Shown: piece by piece, positions 51,940 through 59,177 of the stretch
How positions within the stretch are numbered: the stretch's first letter is position 1
Layout: each line of letters opens with the position of its first letter
NCBI GenBank assembly: GCA_030706405.1
Contig: JAUZOO010000003.1
Coordinates: forward strand, 1 to 64,000
DNA length: 64,000 nt
Direction: 5' to 3'
Source of the DNA: Bacteroidota bacterium
Lineage (GTDB): Bacteria; Bacteroidota; Bacteroidia; Bacteroidales; JAAUTT01
Notes under the pieces: model-generated
Databases searched by the model: none
The model's input: the letters and a program-made list of their open reading frames with translations, nothing else
Told to the model about the DNA's origin: nothing
Translations under genes and position numbers: made by a program

Positions 51940-53127
51940 ATGCAAACAGCAAACTGGCAGGAGATAGAAGAGGCTAAGAAGGCAGCCATTGAAGTGCTAC
52001 TTCATAATTTACACGGACCGTATCATGGGCTTCCACGGACAGCTGGTTGGGGGTATCCGGAACCATATACAAGAGATTTGATGTTTTCCATCCTGGGGAT
52101 TGCTGTTATTGGGAACCATAAACTACTAGATAGCATCAGGAAAGTACTGGAAACACTGGCCAAAAATCAAACAGAACGGGGGCATATTCCTTCGCTGGTA
52201 CACGAAAAAGACGATCGTGGATCGAGTGACACCACTCCATTGTTTTTACTGGGTGTTGCCATTTTCAGAAAAGTGTCAGGTGAATCGGATTTTCTTACAA
52301 AAGCAGTTGAAAAAGCATTGATATGGATGGAGTATCAAAGCCCTTCGGACCGTTACCTGGTTGCCCAGCAACCCACAAGTGACTGGCGCGACGAGCAATG
52401 GGTTACCGGATATGGTTTATTTGTGAATACCCTGGTATATAGTTATCTGCGGCTACTGGGCCAACACGAAAGGGCTGACAATGTACATCGTGATATGAGC
52501 CGGTTTACCATTACCGGAGGAACGATGCACCTTCATGTCCACGAAGGCCTTGTGGTAAAACATAAGCCTTACTATGCTTTATGGTCGTATAAAATTCATA
52601 GCAGCGAACGGTTTGACCTGCTTGGTAACAGTCTTGCCATTCTTTCTGGAATAGCATCACCGTCGAGGGCTGGGGAAATGATTTCCTGGATCGAAGAGGA
52701 ATGTGCAGCCATGAGGGAAAGAGGTGAATTGGCCATCGATCTTCCGCCTAATTTCTTTCCATTTATTAAGTCTGAAGATCCGGACTGGCTACCGCGATAT
52801 GAATTATTTAACAAACCTGGAGACTATCATAATGGAGGTATATGGCCTTTTATATGCGGAATTTATATAGCGGCGTTAGTTGCTGCTAAAAAACACGAGC
52901 TTGCCTTGAAAAAGCTTGTAGCGCTTACCCATTGTATAAAAAAATCGAATATTGGAAGCCTCGGTTTTGGATTTAACGAGTGGATAAAGGCCCAGGATGG
53001 TAAGCCCATGGGGCAAGACTGGCAAACCTGGAGCGCCGCGCTTTACCTGTATGCTGTTAAATGTGTTGAAGAAAAAAGGACACCTTTCTTTGATGAGATA
53101 CAAAATATTCATCCCAAACAATCGTAA
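51940..53127 (+). CDS. (alpha/alpha)6-barrel glycosidase, GH100/neutral invertase-like
   Basis: 395 residues, cytosolic. The blocks RDLMFSILGIAVIG, SGDWRDEQW-like TSDWRDEQWVTGYGLFVNT, ALWSYKIHSSERFDLLGNSL, KPGDYHNGGIWPFICG and MGQDWQTWSAALYLYA match the helical barrel of neutral invertase (GH100) and amylo-1,6-glucosidase relatives. It is shorter than plant neutral invertases. Together with the upstream GT4 enzyme it could form a synthesis and breakdown pair for a disaccharide or glycoside. The pairing is seen directly; the substrate is inference. Confidence 0.7.
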   Translation: MQTANWQEIEEAKKAAIEVLLHNLHGPYHGLPRTAGWGYPEPYTRDLMFSILGIAVIGNHKLLDSIRKVLETLAKNQTERGHIPSLVHEKDDRGSSDTTPLFLLGVAIFRKVSGESDFLTKAVEKALIWMEYQSPSDRYLVAQQPTSDWRDEQWVTGYGLFVNTLVYSYLRLLGQHERADNVHRDMSRFTITGGTMHLHVHEGLVVKHKPYYALWSYKIHSSERFDLLGNSLAILSGIASPSRAGEMISWIEEECAAMRERGELAIDLPPNFFPFIKSEDPDWLPRYELFNKPGDYHNGGIWPFICGIYIAALVAAKKHELALKKLVALTHCIKKSNIGSLGFGFNEWIKAQDGKPMGQDWQTWSAALYLYAVKCVEEKRTPFFDEIQNIHPKQS

Positions 53128-53160
53128 TGGCTTAATGGAAACATGTATTGGTTCATCAAA

Positions 53161-53200
53161 ATGTGTGAATAATGTAATCTATTTTCAAAATTATGTAAAA
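53161..53200 (+). promoter_or_regulatory. Shared stress-type upstream motif, copy A (sigma factor)
   Basis: Begins ATGTGTGAATAATGTAAT, with AATTATGTAA at positions 29-38 of the motif. It lies 70-110 bp before the ECF sigma start codon and matches copies at 55252 and 63452 with identical internal spacing. Confidence 0.6.
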
Positions 53201-53270
53201 GTTGTAATCGTAAAATTAAACAAATTAGTACTCTGTTAATTAATTGAAATGTACCCTTTAGTTTATTTAT

Positions 53271-53756
53271 ATGACTGCAATAGAATTTGAATATAAACTT
53301 ATCGATCTACAGGGAACTATGATGAGGTTTGCTTATCGCTTAACTGCTAATAAGGAAGACGCTCAAGATCTGGTGCAGGAAACCTTTCTGAAAGCTTTGA
53401 GATGTTACAAACAATTCATCTATCAGTCTAATCTTAAAGCCTGGGTATTCACAATTATGAAAAATACTTTTATTAATAATTACAGGCATGGTATCCGTCT
53501 GAATATATACCGTGATCAGACTAAAATTAATCAACTAAAATCTACAAGTCTGGACGATCCGGATTCAGCTTATTCAGCTTTGGAAATAACTCAAAATATT
53601 GAACAATTAAAAGATATTTTACGAATACCTTTTAAAATGCATATTAATGGATATAAATACAAAGAAATTGCCGAAGAACTTCACCTAAACATTGGAACTG
53701 TAAAAAGTAGAATTTTTCTATCACGAAAACGGTTGATGGATCAACTGAGCGTTTAA
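53271..53756 (+). CDS. ECF RNA polymerase sigma factor
   Basis: 161 residues with region 2 (MMRFAYRLTANKEDAQDLVQ, ETFLKALRCYKQF, LKAWVFTIMKNTFINNYR) and region 4 (YKYKEIAEELHLNIGTVKSR, FLSRKRLMDQL). There is no adjacent membrane anti-sigma gene. Region 4 starts with a shortened linker (DILRIPFKMHI). It is preceded by the shared motif at 53161, so it could be part of, or the head of, that regulon. It lies at the start of a run of general-stress-type genes. Confidence 0.9.
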   Translation: MTAIEFEYKLIDLQGTMMRFAYRLTANKEDAQDLVQETFLKALRCYKQFIYQSNLKAWVFTIMKNTFINNYRHGIRLNIYRDQTKINQLKSTSLDDPDSAYSALEITQNIEQLKDILRIPFKMHINGYKYKEIAEELHLNIGTVKSRIFLSRKRLMDQLSV

Positions 53757-54036
53757 AATATAGCTTGTGCAGGACGATCCAATATAGCAATGTTTGGATA
53801 ATGTAATATCAACGACATAACCACATGCAGTTGCAACCGGCTATTAATTCTAACATTAATAACAATTACTTATCCTAGGAACTGTAATTATGGATGCAAA
53901 CGTATTCGACTTCAATTGTTTTCTTATCAAAAAAATGAACTCATTATGCAAATTTTAAAAAAGAGGAACCTTTTTTGGGGAAAATATCAAGTATATTTTC
54001 ACTAGCAAAATTTTGTCTCATCTTAAAAAAGACATC
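53757..54036. other. Intergenic region between sigma factor and CsbD-like gene
   Basis: 280 bp without a convincing gene. The shared motif found ahead of the sigma factor is not repeated here. Confidence 0.5.
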
Positions 54037-54219
54037 ATGAATACTAATGTAACAGGATATTGGAACGAGAAAAAAGAAAAACTCAAACAAAAATTTCCAA
54101 TCATTATTGATGAAGATTTACACTTTCGTGAAGGCAAAGAAAAAGAAATGATGGAAATGCTGGGCTATAAACTGGGGAAAACAAAAGAAGAATTACGCAA
54201 TATTATTACAACATTATAA
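54037..54219 (+). CDS. CsbD-like general stress protein
   Basis: 60 residues from the ATG at 54037 (MNTNVTGYWNEKKEKLKQKF); a TTG 24 bp upstream (54013) is in frame but less likely. It is hydrophilic and charged, with DLHFREGKEKEMMEMLGYKL and GKTKEELRNII, the Bacteroidetes CsbD-like pattern in which the repeat KLKQKFP...L is followed by a REGKEEE stretch. CsbD proteins accumulate in general stress, with unknown molecular role. Confidence 0.75.
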   Translation: MNTNVTGYWNEKKEKLKQKFPIIIDEDLHFREGKEKEMMEMLGYKLGKTKEELRNIITTL

Positions 54220-54330
54220 TTGAGGTAATACATACCAAAGTATTTACTTCAATTAATTTCTTTTTAGAAACAATTAATTAGAACCCCTATATACTATTCC
54301 TTTACGCCACTACAAACACTCCATTTTCAG

Positions 54331-54429
54331 TTACTTGATAAAAAACTAAAAGAATCGGAGATGCGTTATCGGCGATTGCTTGAAACAGCAAAAGGCGGGA
54401 TAATGATCGTGGATAATGAATATTCGTAA
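54331..54429 (+). pseudogene. PAS-domain fragment of a lost sensor protein
   Basis: A 33-codon open stretch reads LDKKLKESEMRYRRLLETAK then GGIMIVDNEYS and a TAA. This is the helix-linker and first strand of a PAS domain in histidine kinases (xESExRYRxLLETAxDGI). The rest of the domain is gone. It lies between the CsbD-like and methyltransferase-like genes. Confidence 0.6.
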
Positions 54430-54443
54430 TTTCGACTTGAATA

Positions 54444-55193
54444 ATGACTAATATTTCGTACAATAATCTCCTTAAAAGAATTTATCATTTTCTTATACTC
54501 TTGGTGTCAATGGCTGGATATGTGCCCAAAAATGCGACAATACTCCGGACAATAGCATTATTTTTTTCCATTGCTTTTACAATATATTTAGTCAATTACC
54601 AGCCTGATAATTTTCATTTAGCTGTTTGGTATTTCATTCTTAACGAAGTTTTTTATTTAAGTTTTATAACGATTGTCCTTTCAGAAAATGGTCTCCGTCA
54701 TTGGTTTATTAGAAAATGGGGTAATGAAACTGAAGGATATTTAGCTTATGAAGCAATACTTGGGTTTCTTTTTTACCATAACCAACTCAGCATTGGATAT
54801 ATTACGTCGTCCAGCCCCGAAAGCTTATTTCTCGTTATTTATGAGGAATATTTACTGATTATACTTGCAATACCGTTTATATGTGGTTTTGTAATAAAAA
54901 TATGGGCAGCCAAAGTAGTAACTATCGAAATTTATTATTGGAAAGACATGTTTTTGGGAAAAAAGATTTCTGACTTTGTTGTTGCCGGCCCTTACAAATA
55001 TTTTAGTAATCCTATGTATGGGCTTGGACAGCTTCAAGCTTATGCTACAGCACTTTGGTTTGGATCAAAATATGGTCTGATAGCGGCCTTTTTAAATCAA
55101 TTTTCTATTTTTCTATTTTTTTATCTGGTAGAGAAAAAGTTTATTCAAAGGGTTTATCAGAAAAAAGGTTTACAACCTATCCCGATTCAATAA
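54444..55193 (+). CDS. PEMT/ICMT-like membrane methyltransferase
   Basis: 249 residues with about seven hydrophobic helices. The SAM-binding signature of the isoprenylcysteine / phospholipid methyltransferase group is near the C-terminus: DFVVAGPYKYFSNPMYGLGQ followed by a helix and the pair VEKKFIQRVY. The N-terminal helices are unrelated to characterised members. Possible substrates are lipids or prenylated compounds, not determinable here. Confidence 0.75.
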   Translation: MTNISYNNLLKRIYHFLILLVSMAGYVPKNATILRTIALFFSIAFTIYLVNYQPDNFHLAVWYFILNEVFYLSFITIVLSENGLRHWFIRKWGNETEGYLAYEAILGFLFYHNQLSIGYITSSSPESLFLVIYEEYLLIILAIPFICGFVIKIWAAKVVTIEIYYWKDMFLGKKISDFVVAGPYKYFSNPMYGLGQLQAYATALWFGSKYGLIAAFLNQFSIFLFFYLVEKKFIQRVYQKKGLQPIPIQ

Positions 55194-55251
55194 ACAACAA
55201 TAAACAATCCCTCGTAGGTTATCTTCGCCATAGCCGCAACCCCAATACCAA

Positions 55252-55289
55252 AATGTATGAATCATATAAATCTGTTACGGAATTGTATA
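55252..55289 (+). promoter_or_regulatory. Shared stress-type upstream motif, copy C (lmo0937-like gene)
   Basis: Starts ATGTATGAATCATATAAA with AATTGTATAA at motif positions 29-38, 54 bp before the small membrane protein start. Confidence 0.55.
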
Positions 55290-55342
55290 ACGGTTCTGCA
55301 GGAACAATAGTATACCTTTATCCTAAAATCTATAATTATAAA

Positions 55343-55504
55343 ATGACATCAAAAATATTGTTTATTGTCGGTTTACTTATGATTATTGCTTGGGCTATAG
55401 GTTTCTTGGGGTTTCATACAAATGAAACTATACACATACTGGGTATAATCACAGTTATTCTTTTCTTGATAAGCCTTCTCTACAATAAACCATTTATGCG
55501 ATAA
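55343..55504 (+). CDS. lmo0937-family small membrane protein
   Basis: 53 residues from ATG 55343 to TAA 55504, with two hydrophobic helices: KILFIVGLLMIIAWAIGFLG and HILGIITVILFLISLLY, then a basic tail NKPFMR. The central WAIGFLGFHTNETIHIL fits the lmo0937 / DUF5670 family. These short membrane proteins are common in Bacteroidetes and Firmicutes and have no known role. The longer frame from 55055 through the upstream region overlaps the methyltransferase gene and is not real. Confidence 0.8.
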   Translation: MTSKILFIVGLLMIIAWAIGFLGFHTNETIHILGIITVILFLISLLYNKPFMR

Positions 55505-55585
55505 TTTCCTCTTTACTTCAATAGTCACATACTTGTTTACTAGTTGAGTTGGAGTGTTTCTTTCGTAATGGTTAAAAATAAAAAA

Positions 55586-56164
55586 ATGAAGCTCTATATT
55601 AAAAACATGGTATGTAGTCGTTGCAAAACGACCGTAAAATCCGAATTGGAAAAGATAGGTATTCAATATGTTACTGTAGAATTAGGAGAAGTAAATACAA
55701 CGAAAAAAATAACATCGTTACAACGTTCGCGATTATATGATGCATTGCAAAAACACGGATTTGAATTGATCGACGAACAAAAAAATGATCTTATTGAAAA
55801 ATTAAAAAGTACTATTGTTGATTTGGTGCATCATTCGGATGAAGATTTGAAAACAAACTTTTCGGATTACATTAGTCTGAGTGTAAACGACAACTTCATT
55901 TCCTTAAACACACTGTTTGCTGAAATAGAAGGCATGACTATTGAAAAATACATTATTAAACATAAAATTGAACGGGTAAAGGAATTACTCGTGTACGATG
56001 ATCTCAACCTTGCCGAAATTGCGCTTAAAATGCATTACCGCAACGTAGCACAATTATTCAGCCAGTTTAAAAGTATAACCGGCCTGACGCCTTTGCATTT
56101 CAAGCAACTCCGGCACGTCAGGAACAGCGGTTCGGTTATGTCTACAGATAATCTCCAGCGATGA
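55586..56164 (+). CDS. HMA-like / AraC-type HTH fusion regulator (CxxC-containing)
   Basis: About 192 residues from ATG 55586. In-frame upstream codons back to 55544 are less likely, since the paralogue at 62791 starts at the same MKLYIKNM. Residues 1-75 look like a heavy-metal-associated (HMA) ferredoxin-like unit: KLYIKNMVCSRCKTTVKSEL with a CxxC pair, then VELGEV and FELIDEQ. Residues about 90-190 carry an AraC-type HTH (IKHKIERVKELLVYDDLNLA, EIALKMHYRNVAQLFSQFKS, TGLTPLHFKQL). Metal or redox sensing through the CxxC is inference. The stop overlaps the next gene, a histidine kinase, by 4 bp. Confidence 0.8.
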   Translation: MKLYIKNMVCSRCKTTVKSELEKIGIQYVTVELGEVNTTKKITSLQRSRLYDALQKHGFELIDEQKNDLIEKLKSTIVDLVHHSDEDLKTNFSDYISLSVNDNFISLNTLFAEIEGMTIEKYIIKHKIERVKELLVYDDLNLAEIALKMHYRNVAQLFSQFKSITGLTPLHFKQLRHVRNSGSVMSTDNLQR

Positions 56165-57066
56165 ATTCTAAACAACATCATATTTTGAATAGGTCAAAAT
56201 TTCTTAAAGATAATGCTGACAGTAAAACCAGAAGTTCAAAATTGGACTTATCTGCCGTTATTGCCAATAACAACAATGCGTTGAAAAATCATTTTATGCT
56301 ACGATTACAGGAAATGGAAGAACTCAATGTCCATTTGGAAAATCTTGTCGAACAGCGTACCCAAAAACTAATCGACGTTGTGGCAACAAATTCTAAATTT
56401 ATGTCTATCCTGGCGCATGACTTAAGAAGCCCATTCTGCTCTATTTTAGGTGTCTTGGAAATATTAAATGAAACATTGGACGATTATGACATCAATGAAA
56501 TAAAAAAGTATATCGACACGGCTACTAATTCAGTAAATAATACCTTAAACCTTCTTGACGATCTTTTAGCGTGGACTATGTCGCAAAATAAAGAGAAGAG
56601 CTTCAATCCGGTCAAAATTAATTTATACGAATTATTAAGAGACGAGGTGGGAAGTATAAATACCTCAGCCACACAAAAGCAAATAGCCCTAAATTATTTT
56701 ATTGCCCCAAACTTAAATATTAGTGCAGATATTCAGATGGTTAGAACAATACTTCGCAATTTAATCAGCAACGCTATAAAATACACAAACACTGGCGGCG
56801 AAATAACTGTAACTGCATCCGAAAACAATCAATTTATTGAAATAGCTGTAAAAGATAATGGTATTGGAATTCCATTCGAGGCACAAAGAAAAATTTTCAA
56901 ACGAGATGAGATTAATTCAACTCCAGGTACCAACAATGAAAAAGGTACCGGCTTAGGACTATTACTTTGCAAAGAATTTGTTGAAATGCACGGCGGAGAT
57001 ATCTGGATAGAAAGTGAACCGGGAAAGGGAAGCGAATTTAAATTTACATTACCACATTATTTATAA
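56161..57066 (+). CDS. Cytosolic sensor histidine kinase
   Basis: 301 residues, no membrane helix. A coiled-coil stretch (about 45-75) leads into HisKA with the phospho-accepting His86 in SILAHDLRSPFCSILG, then HATPase_c with NLISNAIKYT, KDNGIGIP and EKGTGLGLLLCKEFV. No receiver-domain protein is encoded nearby; the gene is translationally coupled (ATGA overlap) to the HMA-AraC regulator instead. It may act with a distant regulator, or on the regulator beside it. The usual stimulus domain is absent. Confidence 0.9.
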   Translation: MNSKQHHILNRSKFLKDNADSKTRSSKLDLSAVIANNNNALKNHFMLRLQEMEELNVHLENLVEQRTQKLIDVVATNSKFMSILAHDLRSPFCSILGVLEILNETLDDYDINEIKKYIDTATNSVNNTLNLLDDLLAWTMSQNKEKSFNPVKINLYELLRDEVGSINTSATQKQIALNYFIAPNLNISADIQMVRTILRNLISNAIKYTNTGGEITVTASENNQFIEIAVKDNGIGIPFEAQRKIFKRDEINSTPGTNNEKGTGLGLLLCKEFVEMHGGDIWIESEPGKGSEFKFTLPHYL

Positions 57067-57133
57067 TAAGCTGAAAAATAATACTTTACATACAATCCAT
57101 TCAACTTAGTACCCTCAAAACACATTAACACAC

Positions 57134-57487
57134 ATGAAAACAACGGATGATAAAACGAACCAGCGTCACCTTCAGAAAGGTAATGAGGAGAAAAATAATT
57201 TTTCAGGATACCCGCTATATCCCGAAAGTGAAGATATTTATCGTAAATTACAGGAAGATAAAAGTGTAGACCCGGAGGATACCTCTAAAGTTAAAATTTC
57301 AAATGAAAGCGATGGAACAAATAACGAAAAAGATTTTAATGATGATGTATCCGGAGGCGATTTAGATATTCCAGGCTCAGAACTGGATGACAATCAGGAA
57401 ACTGTTGGAAGTGAAGATGAAGAGAATAACTATTACAGTTTAGGAGGAGACAACCATAACGATCTGGAAGAAAACCATGAAAAATAA
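57134..57487 (+). CDS. Acidic low-complexity protein, unknown function
   Basis: 117 residues, strongly acidic and Asn/Asp/Glu-rich (DGTNNEKDFNDDVSGGDLDI, SELDDNQETVGSEDEENNYY), with a small conserved-looking YSLGGDNHNDLEEN tail. Probably disordered. No domain is recognised. Its 3' end overlaps the start of a 30-residue membrane protein by 11 bp, so the two are likely translated together. Such genes near UspA/PPK2-type stress genes are seen in Bacteroidetes. The role is unknown. Confidence 0.7.
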   Translation: MKTTDDKTNQRHLQKGNEEKNNFSGYPLYPESEDIYRKLQEDKSVDPEDTSKVKISNESDGTNNEKDFNDDVSGGDLDIPGSELDDNQETVGSEDEENNYYSLGGDNHNDLEENHEK

Positions 57488-57569
57488 CACCACCGGATAT
57501 TGGCTGCTGCTGGTTTTGGGACTGGGAATGTTGGCTGCCGGTTGCTGGCTTTTGGTGATTAGCTTTTAG
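57477..57569 (+). CDS. 30-residue single-helix membrane protein
   Basis: ATG 57477 to TAG 57567-57569, reading MKNNTTGYWLLLVLGLGMLA then AGCWLLVISF. It is one hydrophobic helix with a short polar N-terminus. It overlaps the upstream acidic gene by 11 bp in another frame and is followed by the UspA gene. The hydrophobic run and gene overlap support it; homologue data are needed. Confidence 0.5.
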   Translation: MKNNTTGYWLLLVLGLGMLAAGCWLLVISF

Positions 57570-57609
57570 CTCTTCACCTTTGGGTATTGGGCATTAATTT
57601 TAACACACA

Positions 57610-58101
57610 ATGACCATGAAAACAACGAAGATGAAAAAAGTACTGATAGCGCTGGATTATGATCCAACCGCACAAAAAGTTGCTGAAGTAGGGTTTTCAT
57701 TAGCTAAAACTATGGATGCTGAAGTTGTATTGCTGCATGTAATATCCGACCTCGTGTATTATTCTTCAACCGAATATTCTCCGATAATGGGGTTCTCCGA
57801 TTACATGGGCGTGAGTCCATTGCAATTAAATAGTGTTGATGGACTGAAAGAAGCAGCTCATCATTTTCTTGATAAATCAAAACGCCACCTTGGCGATAAA
57901 ACCATTCAAACCGTGGTAGAAGAAGGCGATTTTGCTGAATCGATATTAAAAGCTGCCAAAGACTTGCATGCCGATATTATTGTTATCGGTTCTCACAGCC
58001 ATAAATGGTTGGAAAATATAGTCATGGGAAGTGTAACCGAAAATGTATTAAGTCACACTACGATACCGCTTTTTATTATTCCAACCAAGAAGCACAACTA
58101 A
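57610..58101 (+). CDS. Universal stress protein (UspA family)
   Basis: 163 residues, single Usp domain: KKVLIALDYDPTAQKVAEVG, the strand AEVVLLHVISD, and the C-terminal ADIIVIGSHSHKWLENIVMG followed by SVTENVLSHTTIPLFII. The nucleotide-binding Gly pattern is only partly kept (GSHS in place of GxxG), so ATP binding is uncertain. An ATG pair begins the gene (57610 or 57616). Followed by PPK2 28 bp on, a pairing typical of energy or starvation stress. Confidence 0.92.
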   Translation: MTMKTTKMKKVLIALDYDPTAQKVAEVGFSLAKTMDAEVVLLHVISDLVYYSSTEYSPIMGFSDYMGVSPLQLNSVDGLKEAAHHFLDKSKRHLGDKTIQTVVEEGDFAESILKAAKDLHADIIVIGSHSHKWLENIVMGSVTENVLSHTTIPLFIIPTKKHN

Positions 58102-58129
58102 CTAATAATTAAGAAATAAAACCGAAACG

Positions 58130-58993
58130 ATGGACATTAGCAAATATAAAATCGAGCACAATTCGAATTTTAAGCTTTCTGACATTGAGACCGATCAAAC
58201 CGGAAAGTTTGATTCAAAGGATGAAGCCGAAAGGCAACTTGCCCAAAACGTGCAACGAATGGAAGAGCTTCAAAGTAAGCTTTATGCCCAGGATAAATAT
58301 GCGCTGTTAATCATATTTCAGGCCATGGATACAGCCGGGAAAGACGGGGCTATCAAACATGTGATGTCGGGATTAAACCCGCAAGGCACGCACGTACACA
58401 GTTTTAAGCAGCCATCCGCGGAGGAATTGGATCACGATTATTTGTGGCGTGCTGTCAAAAATCTTCCGGAACGTGGAACCATCGGTATTTTCAACCGTTC
58501 GTACTACGAAGATGTTCTGGTTGTCCGTGTTCACGATCTGGTAAAAACCCAACAAATTCCGAAAGAATTTATTACCGATGATATCTGGAAAGACCGTTTC
58601 CGCCAGATCCGTGATTTTGAACGGTATCTTTATGAAAATGGAATCATCACCCTGAAATTTTTCCTGCACATCTCAAAGGACGAACAGAAGAAACGGCTGC
58701 TTGAACGCATTGACGACAGAATCAAAAACTGGAAGTTTTCTACTGCCGACATCCACGAACGAGAATATTGGAATGACTACCAACGCTGTTATCAGGAAAC
58801 AATTGCCGAAACAAGCACCAAGCAAGCCCCTTGGTATGTTATTCCTTCTGATAAAAAGTGGTTTGCCCGTTTAATGGTTTCGGAAGTAATTGTTAAAACG
58901 CTGGAATTGTTAAGACTGGAATATCCATTCGTTAGCAAGGAACAGGAAAAAATATTAAACGAATGCAGGCAAAACCTTTTAAATGAGGAGTAA
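58130..58993 (+). CDS. ppk2: Polyphosphate kinase 2 (PPK2) family
   Basis: 287 residues with the single-domain PPK2 fold. Walker A is IIFQAMDTAGKDGAIKHVMS, the substrate region is NPQGTHVHSFKQPSAEELDH, and Walker B is GTIGIFNRSYYEDVLVVRVH. It ends with LRLEYPFVSKEQEKI. PPK2 enzymes transfer phosphate between polyphosphate and nucleotides; whether ADP/GDP or AMP is preferred cannot be read. Polyphosphate would supply energy or buffer phosphate in stress, consistent with the UspA neighbour. Confidence 0.92.
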   Translation: MDISKYKIEHNSNFKLSDIETDQTGKFDSKDEAERQLAQNVQRMEELQSKLYAQDKYALLIIFQAMDTAGKDGAIKHVMSGLNPQGTHVHSFKQPSAEELDHDYLWRAVKNLPERGTIGIFNRSYYEDVLVVRVHDLVKTQQIPKEFITDDIWKDRFRQIRDFERYLYENGIITLKFFLHISKDEQKKRLLERIDDRIKNWKFSTADIHEREYWNDYQRCYQETIAETSTKQAPWYVIPSDKKWFARLMVSEVIVKTLELLRLEYPFVSKEQEKILNECRQNLLNEE

Positions 58994-59177
58994 TATGAAG
59001 GGAGCTTTGTTATTATTTATTTCATTTTAATTGTGTTTAACATATAGTTGCATACTATCTTATTGATATATTTACAGACAATAAACCCGTAGCTATTAAA
59101 AAATCCATAATACTACGAACTAAAAAGTATGTTTTGGATATAATTATAAGGCTGGTAATCTATATAAACCTGTTAAA

